DNA of 64,000 bases, from contig JASJFT010000032.1 of NCBI GenBank assembly GCA_030770425.1, positions 62,001 through 126,000 of the forward strand. The letters run 5' to 3'. This stretch comes from Darksidea phi. Taxonomy: Eukaryota; Ascomycota; Dothideomycetes; Pleosporales; Lentitheciaceae. Below the pieces are notes generated by a model. It was not told the origin of the DNA. It saw only the letters and a list, made by a program, of their open reading frames with translations, and searched no databases. Below are positions 47,526-57,919 of this stretch, piece by piece. Position numbers and translations under genes: made by a program. Each line of letters opens with the position of its first letter. The stretch's first letter is position 1.

Positions 47526-48470
47526 TAGCCTATGTTACTCTAGCGGCGCTAATAATGACGCATCTATAGACCGATCGGAACAAGAACAGGCTACTACTGC
47601 AGGCCCTGCGACAGCCACCAATAAAGAAAATAGCCCGGCCCGTCAGTATGACCCTGTACGAGATGTCTAATACGGAAATTGTTGGGCGGAAGCTTGCAGA
47701 TACCTTGCGTAGTCCCCTATCGTCTCCGAGAGCTTAATTAATGCAAGGATCTTGCATGTTGACCCTTCTGTTATGCAGACTAATCACTGTGACATTACTC
47801 TAAAGGTTCGGCCTCGTTAATATCAGCCACAAATACTACAACCCGTCGTATTAGAGGCGGCTGGCGCTGATCATTAAACGCCAGCCGGTCTTCAGTTTGC
47901 ACGTGAATGGTATGGCTGACTAGCGCAGCTCTCAACACGGTACGTGTTCGCACCACTCCCAGCTGGGCTGCATATATAGGTGACTGGAAAGACAACGCAG
48001 CAAAGGCATTGGTGCGGTAGTGGCAACCGCGTCAACTGCCTCTGCAGTGAGGGAGTATTTTTTTTGTGTGTGCAGCTCAAGAGCCTGGTTATGATATAGG
48101 ACTACCAATCGCCCCGACCATCACTCCAACTTCATTCCATCAACCTAGCATCAACAACAGCAAAGATTTCATGGCCATCGACAACGAATTTCTTGCCAGC
48201 AAAATGCTCCAACTTCGCCATACCTTCCCCGGATACGTCGAGTTCTATCCAATTTCCTACGATCGAGTAGCCCGAGCCAAGGGACTCCACTAACCCGGCT
48301 TGCGCATGTTCCAGAGAGGGATAGGACACCCATTGGTATATCTAATCGCCATCTAGATAGGCGGATACGTCTTTATCGTGAAGAGTTTTAAGGAGCTGGG
48401 CTTTTCGAACAATGACGTACATGCCTTCCCTTATTTCCTGCAGTTCGCTGAGGCAACCAGCTAGAACTGG

Positions 48471-49500
48471 TCAAATGTTCACCTGTGGCGCATCTGGTGC
48501 CGTCACGCGACCAAAGGCGACGACATTGCCACCCAGGTCGCTCCATCGCTCAGGAGGTACGCCCTCTCTGAGTTTCAGGTACAGGTTCAACGATTGGAGA
48601 CTTGCGGGAACAGAATGACCAAAGAAACTGAAGGCTCGGTCACTACAGCCGGAGAAAGGAAGCATATGCGTGCCTTTCGCATTCCAAATTTCCGAGTATT
48701 CAAGGAGCGGTGCGAAGGTAGGCGGAGGTGTGGACGTTTGGGGCAGTGGCGGAGGTGGCGGAGGAGGTGGATGTGGAAGAGGAAATAGCGATAGTCCAGC
48801 ATTCACTGATGGGCGTAGGACGATCACAGAGCCTGCTTTGCGCTGGGGTCCACGGTTGGAGTGACAGCCTCTGCTATTAGCATAGGTAAAAGGACGCTGC
48901 TTAGTCTACTTACTTGGCTCCCATCTGCGCTATATATCAACGTTCGCTGCCGTCAGAATGTGGGCGAGGGCACCAAATAATGGCCTTTCTCACACCTTCC
49001 GGACTGAGAAATAAGGTAAGACCTCGATCTCGCTGGCTTGTAGAAAAGATGAACAGGAGAGAATATGCGTAATAATGCGGATCACCTATTTACATGGAAT
49101 GACGGTCTTGAATTGGAGAAAATAGACTGGTCGGTGCAGGTGTGGCGGGGTCTGGAGAGATCTTCCCGTCAACATGCGCGACTGTGCCCCAGAACCGTCT
49201 TAGATCGCGCGGTTAGTCCAATATTCTTCTCCAAAGTTCTCATGTAAGACTTGACTCGTTTAATTGCTCATTTTTGACCACGGCACCTCCAGGTACCGCC
49301 TGCGAGCGTTGCCGCAGATGACGTTCCCACAAGGCACGGAGATACTCCTCAAGGGATCTGATTCTGCGTTCAAGTCTGTCGTTCTGGGGTCGAAGGTCTC
49401 TGCACTCAAGTTCGAGGGTCTGAAAGCTGGACCTTGCTTTTCGTTGGCATGGCTCAGTTGCTGGAGCCCGTGTGGCGGATAGGGATTGTCAGATAAGCTG
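48471..49500 (-). pseudogene. Possible decayed bZIP-like gene with poly-proline stretch
   Basis: On the minus strand, 49,490-49,270 encodes a leucine-rich coiled coil: KARSSFQTLELECRDL, then QNDRLERRIRSLEEYLRAL, resembling the zipper after a bZIP basic region. Farther on, 48,827-48,471 is an open frame with PLPHPPPPPPPPLPQTSTPP. The two parts may belong to one gene, but I could not join them with introns. The opposite strand is Gly-rich in the same place, so part of the signal may be simple repeat. Confidence 0.25.
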
Positions 49501-49839
49501 CCTGCGGGGGCATTATGATGCGAGAACTTACGGGAGTGGTCCAGGCGCAGGGTGTTCAGTCAGGGACAGGAAGCGCCACCATTTGTGTGAACGGAGGTGG
49601 CGCTTCTTGCGAGCGACGGAGCACACCGGTCCGCTTCGGAGGTATCTACGATTTCCGTAATGACATGGCGGGGACGTTTTGCTTTTCGCCAGACAGAAAG
49701 GCGCATCCTTGGATACCGACGTGGAGAAGCGATGGCGTTCGTGGCGGACGGGGTCGAAGCACGCTATAACACACGGGGCCACGGGCGGCAACCACCGGCA
49801 AGCCACATCGATATGTTTCCGCCAGTGGAAATTTTGACC

Positions 49840-49915
49840 GTCAGGCGGGCGACATGGGTTAGACTTTCCCCCAAGGCGGGCGACATGGGTAAGACTTTGC
49901 CGCCAGGCGGCGATA
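49840..49915. repeat. Short tandem repeat, about 32-bp unit
   Basis: GGCGGGCGACATGGGT occurs at about 49,843 and again at 49,876, each followed by a variant of TAAGACTTTSCC. A third partial unit reads GGCGGCGATATG. A 10-bp inverted pair AAGCGCCACC/GGTGGCGCTT lies at about 49,571-49,606. No gene is recognised from 49,501 to 50,420. Confidence 0.6.
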
Positions 49916-50426
49916 TGCATATGGTGAATGTTAATACTTGTAAAGACTGCAAGAGAATAACGAAAAGACCGAGCCATCCCCCGTCTTCTCCGCCTCAACT
50001 CTCCAGTTGCCTTCTTCTTGCATATTCTTGCAGACCGCCCAGGTTCAATGCATTCCGTCGCTTGCCAGCCATGGACTCGACTATACGCCTGCTCTCTGGA
50101 ATCGGTTAGTCTCGACGAAAAGACCGAGCCATTCTCCGTAATGCGACCGTACAGTATGGCCAACTGGATTACACGCTCCTCCCGTTACTCCAATACTAAG
50201 AAACCGCCCGATGTTGAGGTATACTTTTCCCCTTAACTAAGTAACAAATCTTACAAGACTAAGGATTGTTACATCGTAGCTACTACGGAGATCGCCCTCA
50301 CGGAACGTCGCCAAGGCACATTTGAGGGCTCGGCTGTGGTTACGCATATAGGTGTGGCGAAAAGATCATTTCAGGACGGACCTCGGGCATGGGTATACTT
50401 TGTGATCCTGGTGATTCTAATTATCC

Positions 50427-51310
50427 TTGCTGCATACACAGCCTGTCCCACTTGTCTCCTACCTATGCGTCTCTGATTGGATCGAAGACATGTTTGCCTG
50501 TTGGGTGGTGGCACCAATATCCTTTCTGGCACTAGGAGAGGCTGGGGCAGGCTTGGCTGTAAAGCACCATGCGGGGGCGTGTTACTATATAATAGGGTCT
50601 ATGCTCCTTTAATCGTACTACATAATTCGTAAAATCAATACTATATCTACACTCATCTTTTCCTACGCCAGCCTAGCATTTATAATCACTTTATACCTAA
50701 TCCCAGACTTCCTCTATGCCTTCATAGCCTCTACCGGTCTCACTATCAGTTTCCACTCCTTCGGACTGAACTTCAGGGTCATGGTACCTTTCATCGGAGG
50801 CTGTTTATTATTTATACAGCATATCCACTGTAAGATTTCAAGATACCTGGTTAGTAAAAATAGCTCATGTATGAAGATCCCGATCTCCGTTCACACGACG
50901 ATATTAACTCCTGGGGAATCTTTCTATGTATGCACATCTTTGCGGTGCTATACTTGGAGGGTCCCGCAGAGAATAAGGGGGTTCTACTGTACGGAGCGAT
51001 ATTGGCATGGGGTGCAACCCTTCTAAGAGCTCCATGGATGTTTTCCGTAGCTCTGCTCTTTTTACAACTCGTCAACTTCTGTGTGGTGCGCTTTTTGAGG
51101 ATGTATGCTGGGGATTAGGGGGCCTTCACTTTTTTATCCGTAATAGAATGATTGTAAGGGGGATTTGCGCAGTTAGGCTCGTTCGGATACTCGTCACAGT
51201 GGTATATCTTTGCGACACCGTCCGTCTTATGGCCATACTTGCGATAAATGGTAGCGGAGGCAGCCTGAGTGCACATCTTCTGGTTGTTGAGCCTGTTAGT
51301 TACACTGCTT
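50427..51310 (+). pseudogene. Membrane-protein-like remnant, not recognised
   Basis: Successive plus frames carry hydrophobic segments, for example FACWVVAPISFLALG, WGIFLCMHIFAVLYL and LLRAPWMFSVALLFLQLVNF, interrupted by stops near 50,612, 51,026 and 51,118. The hydrophobic pattern persists across frame changes, as in a decayed multi-pass membrane protein. I do not know the family. Confidence 0.3.
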
Positions 51311-51327
51311 GATATTTACTGGAGTCC

Positions 51328-51831
51328 TTAGAAATCGACAGTTGGGGGTCGCTTACCAATGTTTCCTCTGATATCTGATATTGAGGAGCTTATCTTGGGA
51401 GGAAAGTTTAGTTTGGTGGGTGGAGGCCGGAAGTTTGAAGTTGTCAAGAGGCAGGCGCAGGCGAAAGCATATAATTCAGGAACGGTACAACCCAATCGAG
51501 AATTAACTGTCAATGATGGTAAAAGTATCATAGTGGGGAACCGGCAACCGCAGGCATTCCAGAGGAGAATTCTGTCAAACTCCACTAAATCCCGCCAGAG
51601 TTCGCTTTGTGAACGCTGTACGAATGCGTAATATTGCTGCCTAATCCACGTGGCCGGATATATAATGTCGGCCGTGGCGTGTGAAAACCCCAGCTGAGAT
51701 GTGCACAGGGGATAAAAGACCTCTAGCACCCCATGGGCGATCCAGCGCTCGTTTGCTGGAGCACTTTGTGAATATGATGATGTCTCCCGTACCCGACCGG
51801 CAAGACTACTACCGTGTGGCATCCGTGGCAT
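51328..51831 (-). CDS. Hypothetical protein, not recognised
   Basis: The frame of up to 167 codons contains WIAHGVLEVFYPLCTSQL and WRDLVEFDRILLWNA. Amino-acid use looks protein-like. It shows no signal peptide and no domain I know. The plus strand is also open in parts. It ends about 75 bp before the RIP-mutated fragment at 51,905. Confidence 0.3.
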   Translation of the reverse strand: MPRMPHGSSLAGRVRETSSYSQSAPANERWIAHGVLEVFYPLCTSQLGFSHATADIIYPATWIRQQYYAFVQRSQSELWRDLVEFDRILLWNACGCRFPTMILLPSLTVNSRLGCTVPELYAFACACLLTTSNFRPPPTKLNFPPKISSSISDIRGNIGKRPPTVDF

Positions 51832-51904
51832 CCGCCTTCCTCACTTCTTCGGTCAGAGCCGGATGGGCGATTCTTGGACGCCGCCATGCTGTTGGCACAC
51901 CTCT

Positions 51905-52030
51905 TAATAAAATACTTATTCTAGTTATATAGATCCTCGGATAGAAATATATTATAGATAACTATTAAACGCTCTATAGTATATATTATTACTCGTCTTC
52001 TTAATATTCGAAATATTACCTCGTCGCGCG
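51905..52030. repeat. RIP-mutated fragment related to element B's 3' region
   Basis: TATATAGATCCTCGGATAGA near 51,930 matches 5,120-5,150. TCTTAATATTCGAAATATTA near 51,998 matches 5,615-5,645, so the middle is deleted. It is AT-rich in an otherwise balanced region and lies 136 bp from the end of the nuclease-like pseudogene. Confidence 0.6.
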
Positions 52031-52165
52031 TACGTCTCACATCAAGCACGTCTCGATATAACCTCCTTTGTCGATAAAGTCAGACTCGAGGACAACACTA
52101 CTTCTAGGCCACTTTCAAATCATATCACGCGAAGAAATTTTCTAGGAAAAAGGACTCAAAGGATA

Positions 52166-53392
52166 TTAGGTAATCAAGGAAGTAAACCAAGGCCTCCACA
52201 CTATCTCCGCCCACCACATATACTAATGTATTACAGCAACCACCTTCATCATATAAAAGCACGTCCTAGTACTACCTACGTCGATCTACTCGCGGATAAT
52301 CGTCCTGTGAGGTAACTTTAAGATGACGAGTAGATGCCAGTCATGTCCCTAAGCAATCAGTAACGGGATCGCGGGAACAGGCTCTGCAGATGCTACGCGG
52401 GACAGATAAGAGAGCCGTTTAAGCTAAGCGTCGGTCCAGATGGCAAGTTATAGCTTCCCGTCAGTCCAGGACTTGTTGGGGCCCTTAGTCTCGATATTAA
52501 TTGCGATGGGCGAGTTACGGTGTTTTCGTGTAAAATAATTCCACGATTTTGTCGTAGCGGGCCAGAGCGGGGTAAGTCGGCTGTATGCAGACGATATAGC
52601 GGCGTCGGCTTCGAGTGCAATCACGTAGTCGATAACTCGTCGCGGCATCCCAATTACAGTTCTCGCAAGACTCGAAGGCTCAATCAGCAGTGACTTAACG
52701 CTATGAACAGCAAGAGCAGACGCATGCTTGGATGTCCCATGTGCTAATTGGATGAGTTTGAGGTGAACATGGCTGTTCGAGTCATCTTCGTCGGTTCCTG
52801 CACCTCGGTCTTGCTCCCACCCCGCACTCACAAGATGACGCACACTAGCCATCGAAGGCATTGAGCCAAGAGCCAGCCGTGCCTGTGCGTCATTCGACCA
52901 GGGATATGCAAAGCGTGTCTTGTCCTCTTCCGACAGCGATTCCGCGGCAGCAGTCACCTCTTCGTACCCAAGTATGCCAATGCCGTCGGCGAAACGTCTT
53001 ATCGCCTTCCGCATGTGCATGACACCCTCTCCTTCTACCTCCAAAGTATCATCTCCAAAGTTGCAGAAGAGCACTGGCTCCTCAAAGTCCTCCAGTGCCT
53101 GCAGTTGTTTTGTCGGGCTGAGGCGGCCGCTTTGGTGCGATGAGATGGTTGCCGTTTCTGAACGGTCGTCGGCTTGTGGGACAATGCACGGTCCGCCATC
53201 AAGACCTCGGGATCGCTTCGGGCGCGGAGTGTCGTCACCGTTGCCGTCGTCCATGATGCGGCGCTTGTTCGCTGCTCGCACGTTCTCCTGGTCGTTGTGC
53301 GCGTAGTCGGCGGTGGCGGCGGCCTTCTCAGGCGGCGACGACTCAACGTTATCAGCCCAGACAGCAATGTCGACAAAGCTCGCAGGACACAT
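52166..53392 (-). pseudogene. PD-(D/E)XK nuclease-like domain protein, C-terminus full of nonsense changes
   Basis: The frame is open from ATG 53,392 to 52,450 (314 aa). It covers RRFADGIGILGYEE, FAYPWSNDAQARLALG, RRVIDYVIALE and AINIETKGPNKSW, which give the acidic residues and ExK of a PD-(D/E)XK fold. It is then cut by TAA directly after DGKL. The same frame continues as recognisable family sequence (LAIWTDA, GHDWHLLVI, STRTCFYMMKVVAVIH, WAEIVWRPWF) with further TAG stops, to TAA at 52,166. The stops stand where Gln or Trp is expected, so C-to-T or G-to-A explains all of them. The family is uncharacterised, abundant in ascomycetes, and often near repeats. 53,393-53,822 holds no recognised gene. 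Confidence 0.8.
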
Positions 53393-53822
53393 GGATATTG
53401 AAAGAGTGCGGTGCGGGGTGCGCTAGAAAAGAGGGGCGATGCTGATGTTGTCGTGCTGTGTCTGTTTGTTTCGCCTAGCGCCTAGCGCCGATTGGTTGAG
53501 GGCTCTGATCATTAGAACCTGTTCCATGTTCTCAACATGTGCAAATCTAGGCGTTTCACGTAACCACCCTACACCAAACATAAGACCAGAGCTTTTCGGA
53601 TAAGAGGTAATGGATACGATTCTTGGAAACCCCGTGGGTTTTAGTTTCATGGCTATGGAACAAGCATTTTATCACGTACGGCGCCGCCTCAGCAACATAG
53701 CGAAAGCTTTTCCAAACAAAGAGGGCGACGTGCTAAGCTTTAAGAACAAGATATGCTACAAAACCCAAACTTTCGTCGGATTGCTGAGCGGAACAGGCAT
53801 GACATATGAAGTCGCCCTTCGC

Positions 53823-54634
53823 CTAATCATCCTCGCAGTAGAGCAAATACATAGCGACTTTTTCTTCAGCTTGTTCCGTGATATTGGCTGGCTCCTGTTT
53901 CCGCAAGACACGGCCGAATGCGCCGCCGCTATCACCACCAAGAACCTCCACCTCCACATTCCAATCATTGTGCTGGTTGAGTAGGGGCTTCACAAAGTGT
54001 GGCTGGCGAAAAGTAATGTATAAAAAGAGGCCGTCGTCCTTCAACCTTCGGCGGACCTGTAATGATCAGTATATTGAAACGATAAGTAGTAGAAGAGCAC
54101 GTACCTCCTTCATGTATTTCCCCGTATCCTCTAACACTTTTGTTCGGAGGGCTCCAAGGACTGGAGTGGGGAAAGGTTCCGTGTGAACAGCAGTTGGACA
54201 CGGGTTAGTCGACCCTTAGGGATAGGGCAGCGTGGATCATAGCGTCGAGCGTTCCTTTGTCGAACGCGACGTCGATCGATTGGGTGGGCATATCGCGTAC
54301 GTCACCGACTATCCACTCCACAACTCCACGACGACATACGAGAAGTCGATACATATTTGATTGCTGTAGCCGCGCTTGTAAAGGTTGTAGGATATTGTCT
54401 GTTGAAGGTCAATTGCAAGAAATCATCGCAACCGATTTAACCTCCCCGCCAGGTAACTCACACTATCTCCACTTCCAAGATGGAGTATTCGGGGATTCGT
54501 GCCCGTACTCCGTAATGAGAATAGGTGCTTTTCGAGGAAAGATTCTATTGATGTGAAGTCTCGAAACCATTCGTGCGTCGGCTTCCCGTCGGCTTTTTTT
54601 GACCGAGCGTGTCACCTTCATCTGTTGATGCCAT
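53823..54634 (-). pseudogene. METTL13/EEF1A-lysine-methyltransferase-4-like methyltransferase, decayed
   Basis: On the minus strand, a possible start at 54,634 reaches PTHEWFRDF, FLEKHLFSL and RILHLGSGDS (SAM motif I). A 63-bp intron (54,461-54,399) follows, then YNLYKRGYSNQICIDFS. A deletion fuses VVVE to VEWIVGDVRDM. FDKGTLDAMIH and SPWSPP come next. A frameshift in an A run precedes KVLEDTGKYMKE. A 48-bp intron (54,104-54,057) leads to LKDDGLFLYITFRQPHFV and the stop at 53,823. The YWDxRY start of the family is missing, and an A7 run near 54,594 also shifts the frame. Relatives methylate elongation factor 1A lysines. Confidence 0.75.
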
Positions 54635-55687
54635 TGTGAGTGACATAGCGATAGAATGCGGTTGGTAACGATAGACTGCAATTGGACAGCGATAGTCTGC
54701 AGATGAAGAATAATGTGCAAGGAAGGGAGAGCGCCGTGAGGTTTGAGATGATAAAGCTCTACTAGCGCTGTTGTTAGTCTGTGTCATAAACCTAACGTTC
54801 CTACCTCCACTTACGCACTCTAACGTGGTTAGAAAATTTATAACCCATTACAATTAAATCTATACTTTATTAGTATCTTATGAATATGGAAAGTATAAGG
54901 GAAGACGTTCTAGATATAGTAGAGGATTAAGGGTTAGTAGGTTTAGAATTCGACGCCTTTCGTTTATAGTTGTGATTCCTATTAAATACATACGTAATAT
55001 AGAATAAGAGTAAAGATCTTTTCTAATTATACTTGTTTCTCTTGATCTATCTTCCCCTATTCTATCACCTTACGAAGCGCTAACGACCCCAACAATCCAC
55101 TCCGCCGCCTCTCCACCCACACTTTCATAACTCAAATGCGTCCCCTTAAAGAGCGGGAGGAAAGTTGATTATCCTGGCGGGTTCTTGGAGGCGACGTGAC
55201 GTGACATGACGAATGGCAGTGAGATCGGATTCCGCTCTATAGTAGTCCATACGTCGAAGTGCGCACCCGCACGATTTTTCTCGAACTGCAACTGCCTACA
55301 TACAACAGCCTGTAGGAGCTAGGACATGTGCTTATATCGCTCATGTGGTTTAGAGATCTCCAGTAAAGCCACAATCCGCTCGTCCCGCTTCAGGACGCAG
55401 CACGCTGGCAACTAGGCCAATGAGAATAGGGACCGAAGATAACACGCATGGCGTGCTGGTGTGCAAAGACGAGATGCTTGATCCATGCAACACGGCGAAT
55501 CGGGTCACTCCCCACTGCTGATTGACGGAGGTCAAGACTTCGTCGGCCCTTATGCGAAATCGAGCAATTCCTGAGAGCGAGCTGAATATTATATTATGCA
55601 CGCCCTCCATATCGAGGCTGAGACGTCCCTCATATCGTTGCCTTACCGCGTCCTTCAGCTCTTCACCGGCTGCCTTCCTGCATCTCT
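54635..55687. other. Stretch without a recognised gene
   Basis: 54,830-55,040 is AT-rich, poor in CpA/TpG, and probably another worn repeat. A minus frame at 55,350-55,706 (up to 118 codons) shows no known domain. Confidence 0.45.
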
Positions 55688-56432
55688 TTGTCACCTGCAT
55701 CCACATCCGACTCGCCTATCGTGGATCTGTATCAGATCCTCGAGCCTTCGGGCTCTCCAGCGAGCAAGGATAGCTCAGCCTCCATAGCATCGACTGGGGC
55801 AGAACGAGTGCACATCACCGCTCCTTTCGCGTATACGCAGTCTCCTGCCTATGACAGCACCTCGCCCGCCCATATTGCTGTTCTTCCAGCAATCTCGGAG
55901 TTCCACCGACAGCAGCACATGTACCGAGGGCCACCAGTTTCCGTAGCACCTCCTCAAGGATTACCTGTCACCCCGCAACCCCCCGTTGCCTTGGGCCAAC
56001 TTGTTCCTATAGCGAGAGAGGCGAAACACTCCCGTCAAATCAACACCCGGATTATAACATAACATTCAAGAGTCGGCAGGGACACCATATCCTGATCCCG
56101 GTCGATATTCAGGCCGCTTCCAAGGCGTCAGACGAAAAGAGAAAGCGCAATGCAGGTGCATCGGCGAGATTCTGAGCAAAGCGAATGGGAAAGGAACTCA
56201 AGGCATCCGGAGGCACAGAACATCAGGAACAGCAGCTTCACGAAGTACTCAAACGCATGGAACATTACAAGGCCGAAAGGGACTATTTCAAGGCTGTCGT
56301 CTTCCAGCAGCCTGGCGCCGAGCGATATTACCCAAGGCCTCCATCGCCTCGCCTCAGATGACTATCCTCCGCACTTTCTGCAGGCTCACCGTACCCCGGA
56401 CTCAATGATGGGCGCGAATCCTTATGATAAGT
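55688..56432 (+). pseudogene. bZIP transcription-factor-like gene, decayed
   Basis: The first frame (55,688-56,062) gives a Pro/Ser-rich low-complexity region. After a frame change near 56,020 comes DIQAASKASDEKRKRNAGASARF, the basic region of a common fungal bZIP-like family. TGA follows where Arg is expected. A second segment reads QEQQLHEVLKRMEHYKAERDYF and PRPPSPRLR, then another TGA in place of Arg. Both TGA codons fit CGA-to-TGA, a CpG transition. The basic region plus coiled coil would bind DNA as a dimer. 56,433-56,913 shows no gene. Confidence 0.7.
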
Positions 56433-56913
56433 GTGGTGTCTTGCATTTTAGAAGCGCGTAGGGTGGTTTCTGTGTTACATCGTTCCAAGGGCCAGCACTG
56501 ACGAAATTGCATTCGCGTGCTGGCTCCTTTGTCATCATATCAATTTGTCCCATTTCTCTATCGCAATTCAGAAATCTTCCATCATATTACCAGCCTGCCC
56601 AGCATTTCCTTGCCTGTCCGCTCAGATCATAGTTTATGTTAGGTGGGACCTAGAGTCCCTCTCCTCACGGAAATTGTTACACACCTATTTAGAGCTGTAC
56701 GTTTCGGGTGTTCGGTACCATATTCGGTAGGATTTGTATAGGAAATCTAGGATAATTGGTGGAGTGTTCCCAAGTCTTCTGCCGTCCTTGTGCTACGGGT
56801 GGCGTCATCGCATAGTGCCTTGTGCAACGTTCTTGTAGGAGAACAAAACTCTAAGTTTTCTCGTCGACGTGCCTTCTCCTGTTTCCTATCGTCAGTCGTG
56901 AGCGTATATTGTC

Positions 56914-57609
56914 GTGGATAACTTCGTTACCCGCTCGCAGTCAACCCAGACGACCCAGTCGACTCAGCCGGCGTCCGACAGCTATCACTATGCCGGGTCG
57001 CGTACGGCAGCTGCCGGGGCGATGGCGGAGAGCTTTGAGAACTTAGATGACTCGCCATCCGAAGTGGAGACCGTCGAGCCAACGCATGACTTTCCCGGCG
57101 AGCTGAGAACAACAGGATCCCGATTTCCTATTAACTGGGGCCGCCTGTGGCATGGCAAGCGTCTGCTCGTCGCAGCGCGCGTCGGGTATAGAGTCAAAGG
57201 CAAGTCGCAGTTACTCGGCAAGCGGGCAGTGGCATCCTTTTGGCGATATGGTGCAGAGCTTGAGTACGTCGAGGAGAACGGGACAAAGACGACGCTATTT
57301 CTCTGTCAGTCATGCCACATTGAGCGCAGAGTCCCGAGTTGCTGGACAGTCGACAGTACCGCTCATACTAAGAGGCACCTCAAGAAGGTGCACCGCGTGG
57401 ACGTGGACGCCGGCATGATGCCAGCCGCTGAGGCACTGCAGCCACAGCCTCCGTGGGAACATGCCGCCCCCGCCACCGCCGGGTCGTCGAGCTCTCTCTC
57501 CCATCACGATTGGCAGGAGGAGCAATTGCAGCTGGCGTACGTGGACTGGGTGATTGTTAACGACTTGAGCTTCTGGATGTGCGTTCATCCGACGACGAGG
57601 GGCTTATAG
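56914..57609 (+). pseudogene. hAT-type transposase N-terminal fragment with BED zinc finger
   Basis: The frame reads DNFVTRSQSTQTTQSTQ from a GTG at 56,914 where family members usually begin with ATG. The first in-frame ATG is at 57,022. A BED finger follows: FLCQSCHIERR, then DSTAHTKRHLKKVH, giving C-x2-C and H-x4-H. After DWVIVNDLSFW, typical of the start of the hAT catalytic part, TAG at 57,607 ends the frame. The catalytic domain and the dimerisation domain are absent downstream. hAT transposases cut and paste elements with 8-bp target duplications. No ends were found here. 57,610-57,919 holds only the palindrome. Confidence 0.75.
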
Positions 57610-57776
57610 TCACTAGCGAAATCGCGCTTCCGCCTAAATGCAGCCGCAACAAAAGTACCGTATCCCGCATCTGAGCGTAAGACTCGGCATCCCACCTTAC
57701 GAATCTAGTAAGGCGCAATTCCTGTAGACACGTGATTTACCACGGTACAAGAGGGTACTTCTGTACAGGAGGAGAC

Positions 57777-57796
57777 GCAAACCGCAAGCGGTTTGC
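57777..57796. repeat. Palindrome GCAAACCGCAAGCGGTTTGC
   Basis: Perfect 9-bp arms around AA, 168 bp after the hAT fragment. It shares the AACCGC..GCGGTT core with the palindrome at 40,835-40,856, and both continue into GCCCT. Confidence 0.75.
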
Positions 57797-57919
57797 CCTA
57801 GAAGAGCCTTGAGGAACGAAGTCTAGAAGATTGGGAAGGGTTTAATGTGCCGTTCAACCCTCACGCGACTAGGTGTAAGTCGTGGAGACCTGAACGCCTG
57901 ACCTCCTCCATAACTAGGG

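Noticed and set aside
48594..48864. Glycine/arginine-rich frames on the plus strand
   Set aside because: They come from a GGCGGAGGT-type simple repeat, and the minus strand poly-Pro frame is as good or better. Neither is proven.
52920..53401. Plus-strand frames of 75 to 128 codons opposite the nuclease-like gene
   Set aside because: They are antisense to a recognisable 314-codon family sequence and are explained as its shadows.
57152..57588. Frames overlapping the hAT fragment on both strands
   Set aside because: The BED-finger frame explains the region. The others lack motifs.
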